From the NCBI GenBank assembly GCA_033964015.1, contig CM066919.1:19532146-19596145 (forward strand): DNA of 64,000 nucleotides, read 5' to 3'. A program made the translations under genes and the position numbers. Source of the DNA: Scolanthus callimorphus. Lineage: Eukaryota > Cnidaria > Anthozoa > Actiniaria > Edwardsiidae. The notes under the pieces are model-generated. The model saw nothing but the letters and a program-made list of their open reading frames with translations, was not told where the DNA came from and searched no databases. Position 1 is the first letter of the stretch, and each line of letters starts with the position of its first letter. Of the stretch, positions 30,001-39,944 are shown piece after piece.

Positions 30001-32589
30001 CATCAATCTCTAAATCCTGTTACGTTGACCTTGTCGTCGAGAGCCTTACTTGTTGAACAGTTCTTTCCAGTGTATCCCGGGCGCATACGCAGGTGTAATT
30101 AGTGTCGCCATCAGCAATACAGCTGGCATTGTTTAGGCAGGGATTAAACAGACAAGCCGTGATGTCTAAAATGCAAAGAAAAATATCATCAATCTCTAAT
30201 CCTGTTACGTTGACCTTGTCGTCGAGAGCCTTACTTGTTGAACAGTTCTTTCCAGTGTATCCCGGGGCGCATACGCAGGTGTAATTAGTGTCGCCATCAG
30301 CAATACAGCTGGCATTGTTTAGGCAGGGATTAAACAGACAAGCCGTGATGTCTAAAATGCAAGAAAAAATCATCACTCTCTAAATCCTGTTACGTTGACC
30401 TTGTCGTCGAGAGCCTTACTTGTTGAACAGTTCTTTCCAGTGTATCCCGGGGCGCATACGCAGGTGTAATTAGTGTCGCCATCAGCAATACAGCTGGCAT
30501 TGTTTAGGCAGGGATTAAACAGACAAGCCGTGATGTCTAAAATGCAAAGAAAAAATATCATCAATCTCTAAATCCTGTTACGTTGACCTTGTCGTCGAGA
30601 GCCTTACTTGTTGAACAGTTCTTTCCAGTGTATCCCGGGGCGCATACGCAGGTGTAATTAGTGTCGCCATCAGCAATACAGCTGGCATTGTTTAGGCAGG
30701 GATTAAACAGACAAGCCGTGATGTCTAAAATGCAAAGAAAAAATATCATCAATCTCTAAATCCTGTTACGTTGACCTTGTCGTCGAGAGCCTTACTTGTT
30801 GAACAGTTCTTTCCAGTGTATCCCGGGGCGCATACGCAGGTGTAATTAGTGTCGCCATCAGCAATACAGCTGGCATTGTTTAGGCAGGGATTAAACAGAC
30901 AAGCCGTGATGTCTAAAATGCAAAGAAAAAATATCATCACTCTCTAAATCCTGTTACGTTGACCTTGTCGTCGAGAGCCTTACTTGTTGAACAGTTCTTT
31001 CCAGTGTATCCCGGGGCGCATACGCAGGTGTAATTAGTGTCGCCATCAGCAATACAGCTGGCATTGTTTAGGCAGGGATTAAACAGACAAGCCGTGATGT
31101 CTAAAATGCAAAGAAAAGATATCATCACTCTCTAAATCCTGTTACGTTGTCCTTGTCGTCGAGAGCCTTACTTGTTGAACAGTTCTTTCCAGTGTATCCC
31201 GGGGCGCATACGCAGGTGTAATTAGTGTCGCCATCAGCAATACAGCTGGCATTGTTTAGGCAGGGATTAAACAGACAAGCCGTGATGTCTAAAATGCAAA
31301 GAAAAAATATCATCACTCTCTAAATCCTGTTACGTTGACCTTGTCGTCGAGAGCCTTACTTGTTGAACAGTTCTTTCCAGTGTATCCCGGGGCGCATACG
31401 CAGGTGTAATTAGTGTCGCCATCAGCAATACAGCTGGCATTGTTTAGGCAGGGATTAAACAGACAAGCCGTGATGTCTAAAATGCAAAGAAAATATCATC
31501 AATCTCTAAATCCTGTTACGTTGACCTTGTCGTCGAGAGCCTACTTGTTGAACAGTTCTTTCCAGTGTATCCCGGGCGCATACGCAGGTGTAATTAGTGT
31601 CGCCATCAGCAATACAGCTGGCATTGTTTAGGCAGGGATTAAACACAAGCCGTGATGTCTAAAATGCAAAGAAAAATATCATCACTCTCTAAATCCTGTT
31701 ACGTTGACCTTGTCGTCGAGAGCCTTACTTGTTGAACAGTTCTTTCCAGTGTATCCCGGGGCGCATACGCAGGTGTAATTAGTGTCGCCATCAGCAATAC
31801 AGCTGGCATTGTTTAGGCAGGGATTAAACAGACAAGCCGTGATGTCTAAAATGCAAAGAAAATATCATCATCTCTAAATCCTGTTACGTTGACCTTGTCG
31901 TCGAGAGCCTTACTTGTTGAACAGTTCTTTCCAGTGTATCCCGGGCGCATACGCAGGTGTAATTAGTGTCGCCATCAGCAATACAGCTGGCATTGTTTAG
32001 GCAGGGATTAAACAGACAAGCCGTGATGTCTAAATGCAAAGAAAAATATCATCAATCTCTAAATCCTGTTACGTTGACCTTGTCGTCGAGAGCCTTACTT
32101 GTTGAACAGTTCTTTCCAGTGTATCCCGGGGCGCATACGCAGGTGTAATTAGTCTCGCCATCAGCAATACAGCTGGCATTGTTTAGGCAGGGATTAAACA
32201 GACAAGCCGTGATGTCTAAAATGCAAAGAAAAATATCATCAATCTCTAAATCCTGTTACGTTGACCTTGTCGTCAGAGCCTTACTTGTTGAACAGTTCTT
32301 TCCAGTGTATCCCGGGGCGCATACGCAGGTGTAATTAGTTCTCGCCATCAGCAATACAGCTGGCATTGTTTAGGCAGGGATTAAACAGACAAGCCGTGAT
32401 GTCTAAAATGCAAAGAAAAATATCATCAATCTCTAAATCCTGTTACGTTGACCTTGTCGTTGAGAGCCTTACTTGTTAAACAGTTCTTTCCAGTGTATCC
32501 CGGGGTGCATACGCATTTGTAATTAGTGTCGCCATCAGCAATACAGCTGGCATTGTTTAGGCAGGGATTAAACAGACAAGCTGTGATGG
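1..32589 (-). CDS. giant multi-exon EGF-repeat protein gene (partial, internal exons only)
   Basis: Each unit encodes one EGF-like domain. The six cysteines are spaced C-x4-C-x5-C-x9-C-x1-C-x8-C, with the usual APGYTG turn before the last one. The exon starts with two nucleotides and ends with one nucleotide of split codons, so all exons are phase 1-1 and any number can be joined in frame into a 39-residue repeat. EGF domains are typically extracellular, in secreted proteins or membrane receptors, but no signal peptide, membrane segment or other domain is in the window, so location and role are inferred only. Around 173 exons would give roughly 6,700 residues if all were spliced. At least 60 units have a fully open exon; others carry one-base indels that would break the frame if real. 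Neither the first nor the last exon is visible. It could also be an expressed gene with a mostly dead array, or partly misassembled. Confidence 0.6.
1237..1363 (-). pseudogene. EGF exon unit broken by an 11-nt insertion
   Basis: Eleven extra bases, a partial duplication of the neighbouring aaacagacaag, sit at about 1344-1354. One G is missing from the G4 run near 1263. Exon length is 127 nt, so the frame is lost. Unlike most indels here, the insertion is not a homopolymer error and probably reflects a real local duplication. Confidence 0.6.
18365..18435 (-). other. representative 71-nt mini-intron
   Basis: On the minus strand the intron begins GTAAGG and ends in TTTTCTTTGCATTTTAG, a strong pyrimidine tract and acceptor. 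TTGAT about 25 nt before the acceptor fits a loose branch-point consensus. Across the array the intron is about as conserved as the exon. It varies chiefly in the length of the T run (4 to 7 on the minus strand), at an A/C site, and in occasional ATC or three-base insertions (for example near 14674 and 23061). Translations that run through the intron give short open frames of about 63 codons in most units; these are artefacts of intron read-through. Confidence 0.8.
18436..18552 (-). other. representative intact EGF exon (117 nt, phase 1-1)
   Basis: The exon is bounded at 18553-18554 by the AG of the upstream acceptor and at 18434-18435 by the GT of the downstream donor. It contains 38 whole codons plus two leading nucleotides (AC) and one trailing nucleotide (A). 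The junction codon AAC gives Asn, so the repeat reads N-I-T-A-C at each seam. Consensus features are four N-glycosylation sequons (N-I-T, N-A-S, N-Y-T, N-C-S), an O-fucose-type site between Cys2 and Cys3 (C-L-N-N-A-S-C) and an O-GlcNAc-type site between Cys5 and Cys6 ([10 protein letters not shown]). The calcium-binding EGF signature before Cys1 is absent. Confidence 0.85.
21429..21542 (-). other. EGF exon variant with an in-frame 3-nt deletion
   Basis: The exon is 114 nt. Three bases are missing in the loop between Cys3 and Cys4, so G-D-T-N-Y-T becomes G-D-Y-Y-T. Reading frame and splice sites are intact, but the N-Y-T sequon is lost. It is one of very few length variants in the array that is not a homopolymer slip. 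Confidence 0.75.
32473..32589 (-). other. divergent edge EGF exon (5'-most unit of the array)
   Basis: This unit has the same 117-nt exon length and donor but several substitutions, giving T to K, A to T and S to L changes in the domain plus one change in the intron. Similarity to the array stops at the expected exon start (32589). Beyond it the usual TTTTAG acceptor is replaced by unrelated sequence containing GCTTTTTTGGAAGAG on the minus strand, which could hold an alternative acceptor, though its phase is unclear. This is what the end of an array homogenised internally should look like. No further EGF exon was recognised between 32590 and 36000. Confidence 0.7.
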
Positions 32590-33064
32590 GGCTCTTCCAA
32601 AAAAGCATAGCCCATCCCCCATCAAGAACTATATTGTCCAAAATTCTCTGCCCTTGTGGAATTTCCAGGTTTTCAGCTCAACCCCTGCAGAAATTTGAAG
32701 CAACCCCTGATGAAAAAATACCAATTTCTCTTGTGGCTCCTTTGGAATTATAGGCAAATTTTATGACTGTGCCATTCCGATCCCTTTTTTTAGTCAGTGT
32801 ACATTGTACCTCTTTGAGAGTTGAAAATTGGTACATTTAGCATTCTGGCTGACCGTGTACTTTTTAAAACATTTAATATTTTGTTGCTACCTTTGACTTA
32901 ATATAGCAAAAAGCAATGTTAAAATTATGTTGTTACATTGACTAAATATAGCAAGATGCAACTTTGGTCAAATGTGGTTGCATCCATATTATGAGAATGC
33001 ATGAGGTGAAATCAGAAAACTTTAAGTTAAATTTTTTTCTAGGCCCCCCTGATTTTCCTCCAGC

Positions 33065-33066
<2 letters not shown>
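32590..33066. other. non-coding flank of the EGF array
   Basis: AT-rich sequence without a recognisable exon, promoter or repeat family. A gene transcribed leftward into the array should have upstream exons in this direction, but none could be identified by eye. Confidence 0.4.

Positions 33067-33098
<32 letters not shown>
33067..33098 (+). repeat. poly(C) tract, 32 bp
   Basis: Uninterrupted run of 32 C, followed after AT by more C-rich sequence. The length is likely to be inaccurate in an assembly. Confidence 0.95.
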
Positions 33099-33105
<7 letters not shown>

Positions 33106-33167
33106 CCCCCACTAACCTATAATTAATGAACGGTCCCTAAGTGATGTCTCGCAAATGACATGAGGTA

Positions 33168-33610
33168 CCACAGGGAATTTCTGCAGAAACCCGTCCATGG
33201 GAAAAGCTTAATTTCCCAAGGCACACGCATGGGAAGTGTTCGGAATTGAGATGGATAGTCATGGGAAATCCGAACACTTCCAATTCTTCTACCATGGGAA
33301 ATTCAGCTTTTCCCATTGATGCCCTGTGTAGTTTCGGAATTGAGATGGATAGCCATGGGAAATCCGAACACTTCCCATTCTTCTACCATGCAGTGGCGTA
33401 GCAGCCTATAGGCCTGCAGGCACAGGACTATAAATTTGTGCTGGTGACTTTGGTACAAGTACATTATAGTACTGCATTCATGTGCTTGGCCTTTAGGATT
33501 TGCAAAATCTATACAGGCTGTGACTGCAACTTTTAAAAATCCTGTGTATGCCCCTGCAATGGGAAATTTAGCTTTCCCCATGGATGGGTCTCTGCAGAAA
33601 TTCCCTGTGG
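33168..33610. mobile_element. 443-bp TIR element (MITE-like)
   Basis: The ends are inverted repeats of about 50 bp with few mismatches, starting CCACAGGGAATTTCTGCAGA on the left and ending in its complement at 33610. Two internal direct repeats of about 55 bp (from about 33239 and 33334) share the motif GAGATGGATAG. There is no coding capacity. A target-site duplication is not evident. Confidence 0.65.
33391..33558. mobile_element. nested short element with CAGTGGCGTA-type ends
   Basis: A 168-bp insertion interrupts the second internal repeat of the 443-bp element at ACCATG/ATGGGAAA. The uninterrupted version is seen at 33290-33303. It begins CAGTGGCGTA and ends TATGCCCCTGCA, imperfect inverted ends typical of hAT-like non-autonomous elements. 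ATG on both sides may be a target duplication. Confidence 0.5.
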
Positions 33611-33693
33611 TGGATGACAGAAAAAAATGAACATAAACTTTGAACAAAAACTCGCCTTCATTTGCTGCATTCTATACATGTATCCATTCCCTG

Positions 33694-33738
33694 TTAACGG
33701 CGGTCTCTAAGGCACGGCAAAAGAGAGACCGCCGTTAA
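33694..33738. repeat. perfect 15-bp hairpin
   Basis: TTAACGGCGGTCTCT pairs perfectly with its complement at 33724-33738 across a 15-nt loop. The position is intergenic; no terminator or gene end is adjacent. Confidence 0.85.
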
Positions 33739-33987
33739 GGGGAAGTGTATCTAAAATGGTGAATAAGAATGCTTCAATGCTTTTGCATGTGATGTCACCT
33801 TGTCTCACAGCAGGGCTCACATGAGCGTGGAATTACCGTACATTGCTGCCAACTCTCCGGTTTACGCGGGAGACTCCCGGTTTTGAGTCAAATCTCCCGG
33901 TCTCCCGGTTTTCACCGTAAATCTCCGGGAAATCAACTCGCTCAGTCAATTTCTGCATTAAAACCTAAAGATTTAAAGGGGTGTATG

Positions 33988-34130
33988 GAAAACGCAGACC
34001 TGAAAAACGAAGACCCGAGACCTGAGACCCAGGAAAAACGCAGACCCGGAAAAACGCAGACCCAGGAAAAACACAGACTCAGGAAAAACACAGACCCGGA
34101 AAAACGCAGACCCAGGAAAAACGCAGACCA
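33988..34130 (+). repeat. 17-18 bp minisatellite (about 8 imperfect copies)
   Basis: Repeated GGAAAAACGCAGACCC with small variations. Open frames of 60 to 90 codons on both strands here are products of the repeat and not genes. Just upstream (about 33855-33930) is a shorter degenerate TCTCCCGGTTT repeat. Confidence 0.85.
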
Positions 34131-34149
34131 CATACAAAACGACGAATGA

Positions 34150-35015
34150 GTATGTTTTGGCTCACCTCAGTCGCGATGCCCTCGGTGTCTTGGTTTTCTT
34201 CCAATTTGAATGCTTACTTAAGTCACCATCTATTGCTCTATTCTATCCAACTCTCGTTAAGACCCATGTACTTTTCTTTTGTTAAATATTCCAGTAAAAC
34301 GTGAGGGAATATGTAGGCGCACACAGCTTCGTTTTCCTTGGGCGCCATTTTGAATTATAAACAGGTACACAGGAACCCCATCAATAACTCAAGACAAATA
34401 GAAAAGACCGCCAGCCCCAAAAATGGAGAAAAAACTTTCTTTTGTGCAAAGTAAATAACTGTTCTCCTTGCTTAGAAATATATGAGTAGTTTGCCTGTAT
34501 ATGTTTCTTTTCTATGGAACTTGCGAGGCTACGGATACCCAAATATTATCCTGTTGCTCGGGTTGATCTCACAACGACAACGACACAACTAAACTACTTT
34601 CGCTCGGCCCATCACAATAACTCGTTTGATATGCTTTCAGCATATTCACGAGTTTAAAGTCGAATTCCATAATTTTTTGTATTATACAATGTTTAGCAGC
34701 AAAAAATCAAGAGAATCAACAACGTGCACTCCCGAATCTCGTTCCTAGAGCCTACTCCGCTGTTGTTGTTAATCGTTATTTATTTACATTTCTGTTTTTT
34801 TTTTCAGCAATTTACAGTGTAAACATGTCAAACGTCATTATTACAGTGTGTACAAATGTCACCAACTTCTGGCACCTGTAAGGGGCCGACCATTTAACGT
34901 TGGGGGGGGGGTGAAAAATTCCTACACAGCAAGCATTTAAGATATCTTACAATTTCGAACCCTATCTTAATCAAGTCCCCACTGCATTAACACAATTACG
35001 AATAAGTGTAGCCAT
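34150..35015. other. intergenic stretch without recognised features
   Basis: No credible coding signal or repeat structure was seen beyond short homopolymers (T run near 34796, G run near 34902). Confidence 0.4.
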
Positions 35016-35273
35016 AAACTAGAAATTGAAGTCGGGTGACACAAGAAGCCATATCAAAAAGTAGAGGAAAGACTTTGCCGTTTATGTTGCAATGCAGAAA
35101 TAGAAGATGAAAAACACTTCCTATTAAATTGTAGTTATTTTAAAATCGAAAGGAATAAACTTTTCAAACAGATAGAGCAGTCAAGGAAAATTAAGACAAG
35201 CAATATATCAGAGAATGAGCTCTTCCTCTTACTGATAAATCCACCTGAAAACTATTTCAAAGTATATCTTTAA
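35016..35273 (+). pseudogene. LINE retrotransposon ORF2 C-terminal remnant
   Basis: The plus-strand frame from 35061 to the stop at 35271-35273 reads through E-E-R-L-C-R-L-C and H-F-L-L-N-C. This is the CxxC...HxxxxC zinc-ribbon-like tail found after the reverse transcriptase of many LINE elements. The same frame continues upstream to about 35016 but contains a TGA, so it is decayed as well as 5'-truncated. Only about 85 residues remain. Assignment to a clade is not possible from this piece. Confidence 0.65.
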
Positions 35274-35533
35274 TGGATTTACTGCAAGACAAAATTTTCT
35301 TTTCTTTTAATGCCCAATAATAGCATGATCTACGGATAAGATATATATTCTTAATGTTTGTTTGTTTGTTTTGCTTTACTTATTTTATTTCATTATTGGA
35401 ATCACACCGATGTAAATTAATTAAAGTGAAGGCCTAAACGTATCAAAAAGTATACGGATTCAAACGAAAACACTTATAGTAGCAACCACAAAGATCATTC
35501 AGAGGTTTTGCAAAAGCTACAAAGATGCTTAGA

Positions 35534-35857
35534 CCCCGTCCACACTAACGCGTTTTCGTTTGAATCCCTATACTTTTTGATACGGTTAGGCCTTCAGTCC
35601 ACACTAACACGCTGATCGTTTTCATCGAATCCGTATAAGTTTGAAAACACTCTCGAAAGTGATAATCAAAACGAATCCATATACATATCGTTTTAGTGTG
35701 GACGGTCGAATCCGGAAAAAAATGAAAACGATAAACGTCAACTGTACGTAACTGTATCATTAATTTGAGACTGTCCTTGCACAAGCCAACATCAAATAAA
35801 AACTCGTATAAGTTTCAAAACGAATACCTTTGAAAACGCGTTAGTGTGGACAGGGCC
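35534..35857. mobile_element. 324-bp MITE with TTAGA target-site duplication
   Basis: The terminal inverted repeats read GTCCACACTAACGCGTTTTC near the left end and its complement near the right end. Exact TTAGA copies flank it at 35529-35533 and 35858-35862. A further piece of the same family lies in opposite orientation at about 35424-35470. No coding capacity. Confidence 0.8.
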
Positions 35858-35862
35858 TTAGA

Positions 35863-36446
35863 TATTTGATTCAGGGAACGCGTTTTTGAAAGAGCAATTT
35901 TAAGTCGTCTGTACAGAGTTCGAAGAATTATGAAAACTGCAGTCACTCTGTTCTATACTTACTTGTGGTGCTAGTTGTAGTTGGGCACGCGAGAAGAATT
36001 AAAATGCCAGAAAAAATGAAAAACAGGCTTCGTCTTCGATCTGTCTTCATTTCTACAGGAGTTTTGATCAGTAAAATAATTTTGATTTAGCTGCATATTC
36101 AGACATGTTGATTCCGAAATGGGCCACTTCATTAAAGCTTGACCTAGAAGGTTTCGTCAGGGTGTACTTATTTTTAATATAAAAGGAGTCATGCATATCT
36201 GTAAACAAATATTGTTTTATTATGTCACCTTGGCCATGGAGTCTAGCGCGGAACAATAGGTTTATATTTCTTGGAATCAATCACTTCCTTGATCTGTCTA
36301 GCAAGCGTTCCCGTGTCGTGCAGTGCAGAGAAACCGCGAGAAATGCAAAAAGAAAACTCGACGAGCGCGAGATGTTGGAAAAACATGCACGGCCCAAATT
36401 CGAGATTATGTCCTAGACTGTGCTCTAAGCCTAGTTTGAGTTTAAA
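35863..36446. other. intergenic stretch without recognised features
   Basis: Short overlapping open frames on both strands (36068-36474) have no recognisable domain and overlap each other antisense, so none is called. Confidence 0.4.
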
Positions 36447-38310
36447 TTCGTGTTCAATGCGCATGCAATTTTAGTCCGAATCTTTTGTTTAAGGTGACTC
36501 ATTCGAAATTCAAAATGCACCCAACTGTGTCTAGAGCGCAAATCTGCGTCGCCAAACTCAAGGCTATAACTTTTGTGTCTTTTCCCCTATTGTTATAATT
36601 CTTTTTCAAATCCTACTTTAATGATGTATAAATCAGATATTAATAACCGATCTTCTTGGAAACTTTTTTAGAAGTCACAATCAAAATTTTTGTGAGGCCC
36701 TAATTTCATATTCAGGTCGTACTAGAAAAAAAAATTGCCGGGTTTTTTTGGCTCAAACTCCAGGAATCGATTCCAGTTGAAGTAATCTCAAATCGAGCTA
36801 AGTTACAGAAAATTCGTCGGAACAGAAACGCGGTAATAAAAATGCCGTCAACTTTGGCCAAATTAGAAGGCTGATTCAGCTTGGCTTGAATTGAATTTTA
36901 ATAGTGCTCCGAAAACTCATTATTTGGGGCTCTTCCTTCGGCACTATATTGTATAGTAACGTATTAAACTTTACCGAAGGTCAGATTGTAAACACCATGA
37001 ACTACTACTAAAATGTTGGAAAATTATCTACCGAGGAAAGAAATCGTGAAAGCGCAATGAATTATTACAAGAATGTCGCGTTAAAATGTGTCGTTATTAC
37101 GTATAATTTCTTGCTAAGATTTATATAGACGAAAAGCTTGTGGCATTGGTAAAACTAAGTAACCAAATTGGACCATTATATGTGCTTGTTTGGTGTAGAA
37201 GAAAATTACAAAGTTACGACATTCACCCTCTAGTCTTGCACGCAGATTTGAAGCTCTCTTGTTTATGAATGGTAATGAAATCTGACGTTTCGCCAGGGGG
37301 AGCACATTTAGGCCTACTCTAATCAGCGAACAAAGAAAGCTTTTATCATAGCGAGTTTTTATGTTCCATAGGGACTTAATCAGACAATTGCTATTTTCGG
37401 AGCGTGACTGCTATTGATTAGATTTGGCCTAATGAGCTCCCCCTGGAAAAACGTCAGATTTCATTATCATTCATAAACAAGAGAGCTTCAAATCTGCGTG
37501 CAAGAGTAGAGGGTGAATGTCGTAACTTTGGAATTTTCTTCTATACCAAATAAGCACACATAATAGTCAAACTTGGTTACAAAGGCTTACCATTGCCACA
37601 AGGTTAACGTCTATATATATCTTAGCAAGAAATACTACGTAATAACAACACATTTTAACGCGACATTCTTGTAATAAATTCATTGCGCTTTCACGATTTC
37701 TTTCCTCGGTAAATAATTTTCCAACACTTTAGTAGTTCATCGTATTTACAATCTGACCTTCCGTTAAGTTGAATACATTACTATACAATATAGTGCCGAA
37801 GGAAGAGCCCCAAATAATGAGTTTTCGGAGCACTATTAAAATTCAATTCAGGCCAAGCTGAATCAGCCTTCTAATTTGGCCAAAGTTGACGGCATTTTTA
37901 TTACCGCGTTTCTGTTCCGACGAATTTTCTGTAACTTAGCTCGATTTGAGATTACTTCAACTGGAATCGATTCCTGGAGTTTGAGCCAAAAAAACCGGCA
38001 CATTTTTTTTCTAGTACGACCTGAATATGAAATTAGGGCCTCACAAAAATTTAGATTGTGACTTCTAAAAAAGTTTCCAAGAAGATCGGTTATTAAGAAC
38101 TTATCTATACATCATTAAGGTAGGATTTGAAAAAAGAATTATAACAATAGAGGAAAAGACATAAAAGTTATAGCCTTGAGTTTAGCGACGCAGATTTGCG
38201 CTCTAGACACAGTTGGGTGCATTTTGAATTTCGAATGAGTCACCTTAACTTCTCTTTGTTCTTGGAAATCAAGAAATTCGGACTAAAATCGCATACGCAC
38301 TAAACACGAA
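36447..38310. repeat. 1.86-kb foldback palindrome
   Basis: The left arm, about 36447-37325, is repeated in inverted orientation at about 37416-38310, with a spacer of about 90 bp. Landmarks are CTAGAGCGCAAATCTGCGTC near 36531 and its complement near 38187, and GAATCGATTCCAG near 36764 with its complement near 37964. The arms are highly similar with scattered substitutions and small indels; the right arm has an extra stretch of about 24 bp near 38250. No transposase is encoded, so it is best described as a foldback element or inverted duplication. Confidence 0.85.
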
Positions 38311-38315
38311 ATTGA

Positions 38316-39018
38316 GTTGAGCGTGGAATGCCTAAATTTTTGTCGTTTTCGCGTTTGTTTTAGTGTCTAGAAAGCCCGGGGGGGGGGGGGACTCCCATAT
38401 TTTTTGACCGGGGATGATCGTCGTATCTTTTAGGGGTTAAAATCACGATGGTTTGGTCTCTTTTAGGGGTGATCGTGATCTTCAATAAATTTTAGGGAGA
38501 TTGGTATCTTTTAGAGCCGAAACTGTGTCCAAATTGTTTTTTCTTATGATAGTGCTTCTAAAAACCGTGTAAGAAGAGAGATTATTCGATTCGAGAAGAC
38601 GATAAATTAGAAACAAACACGGAAATTTCTTGATGGGCATCTTTCACCTTTACCTGTGTCCTTCGCGCCTACTTGGTACATAAGAACTCATGTTTTAGGG
38701 TATCATTTAGGGTAATAAATTTTTTGAGCCACGCCATGGCCCGCCATGTTTGGTATCTTTTAGGGGTGAAACTGAAAATTTCTGACGATCATCCCCGGTC
38801 AAAAAATATGGGAGTCCCCCCCCCCCATCCCCCCCCGGGCTAGAAAGCACGTTGTCAAGTGCACAAGTGGAGTTCGTAATGTTGTCAAGGAAAATGAGCT
38901 CGTGATTTTGAAACTCTGTCGAACCGGCCTTTGCAACTACATGCTTTTTGAGACACAAAAACTATCCAAACGAAACGTTCAAACTTATCGACCAAACTAT
39001 AGGCATTCCACGCTCAAC
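38316..39018. mobile_element. inverted-repeat element carrying a nested insertion
   Basis: GTTGAGCGTGGAATGCCT at 38316-38333 is matched perfectly by its complement at 39001-39018. Removing the nested 465-bp element and its 8-bp duplication leaves about 230 bp, the size of a small MITE. Confidence 0.5.
38375..38839. mobile_element. 465-bp G/C-run-ended element with 8-bp target duplication (hAT-like)
   Basis: Begins CCCGGGGGGG and ends in C-rich sequence closing with GGG. Inner inverted repeats read GACTCCCATATTTTTTGACC and complement. CTAGAAAG flanks it exactly at 38367-38374 and 38840-38847. An 8-bp duplication is characteristic of hAT superfamily insertions. No coding capacity, so non-autonomous. 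Confidence 0.8.
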
Positions 39019-39944
39019 TAAATAGCGCAGTATCAATGTTTGTCGGATAGGTTTCTTTTGCGGGTCACTGGCATTGTTCTATTCTTGGCTTGCACGTGAC
39101 GCATTGGCGGCACTGCCTTAAAAACAAGGTAAACCTTGCAAATTTAGCTCGCATCTTTCGCCACTGACTCGAAAAACAACCAGGCGTTCTAAATTTCGCG
39201 AAAAGTGGATACTAGCCAAGATGTAAAAAGCGTTGCTATTGGCGCAATCTCAGCGCAATTGTTGTTGATAGCAAATGATGACCTTTGTTATATAAAACAT
39301 TTCCTAAGTAATTGCCTCAACCCATGATCATCAATCATCAACGAAAACAGCAATGTATTTCGAGCTGCTAAATGCCCAAAATCAATTTAATACAGCTATA
39401 ACAGATGTTTGGAAATATTTTGTCTTAAATAAGTTCAAATTAAGCTTCTTATGAACCGCCAGATCGAGATATCGATCAAGAGACGTCAATAGCATTCGAA
39501 AATCGAATGGTCATTTCGAAGGACTGTAAGTCTTCGAGCATGTTTTTAAGAGAAAAAGTATAGTTTCATCACCTTTTACTAAATATTTTTCAAGAATATA
39601 CTAAAAGATTACTTTCTCCATTCAAAATGTCAAACATTTCGCTCGAAACGATGAATAATCAAAATAAGGGAGAGAAGACAACTGTCAAACTGGCCGCCAT
39701 ATTGGATGTCCCACATTGCATTGCGAATGATGAAAAATAAAACTTGATAGAAAAAAATAATCCAGTGCACTTTCATTCTTTTAAATCATAAAATATACTT
39801 GTCCTAGATATGTGCTTGATTTATCTTTGTTTTGTGCTATTTTGTGAACTGCCGCCTCCAACGATCTTTTTTGTGATTTTTTTGGCCTCGCTTTCTGCAA
39901 AGAGGCCATTTGGATTTTTTTTTTTTAACCTTAAAAATCTACCT
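39019..39944. other. AT-rich intergenic stretch
   Basis: No credible coding region or repeat was recognised. Confidence 0.4.

Larger units (their letters stand above)
1..32589 (-). repeat. 188-bp tandem array of EGF exon plus mini-intron units (about 173 copies)
   Basis: An uninterrupted head-to-tail array fills the left half of the window. Start-to-start distances of clean neighbouring units are 188 bp (for example 18201, 18389, 18577, 18765 and 26254, 26442, 26630). Each unit is 117 nt of exon plus 71 nt of intron on the minus strand. Units are nearly identical in both exon and intron. The commonest substitution is A or C in the intron (atcaatctct versus atcactctct), mixed along the array without an obvious order. 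Length changes are mostly one-base changes in homopolymers. The copy number is array length divided by period, not a direct count. The left edge lies outside the window; the right edge is the divergent unit ending at 32589. Confidence 0.97.

Noticed and set aside
1761..31316. Minus-strand 63-codon frames starting [10 protein letters not shown] as separate small genes
   Set aside because: The first residues and the last 15-20 residues are intron translation; only the central 39 codons are exon. Splice sites explain the unit better.
170..32148. Many plus-strand open frames of 60-78 codons starting [11 protein letters not shown]
   Set aside because: They are antisense shadows of the EGF exon, repeated once per unit, with composition explained by the opposite strand.
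1..32589. CRISPR-like direct repeat array
   Set aside because: Units are contiguous 188-bp monomers with no unique spacers, and each is an EGF exon plus intron in a eukaryotic context.
33883..34149. Open frames on both strands over the minisatellite
   Set aside because: Produced by a 17-18 bp repeat with no stop codons in those frames; no domain.
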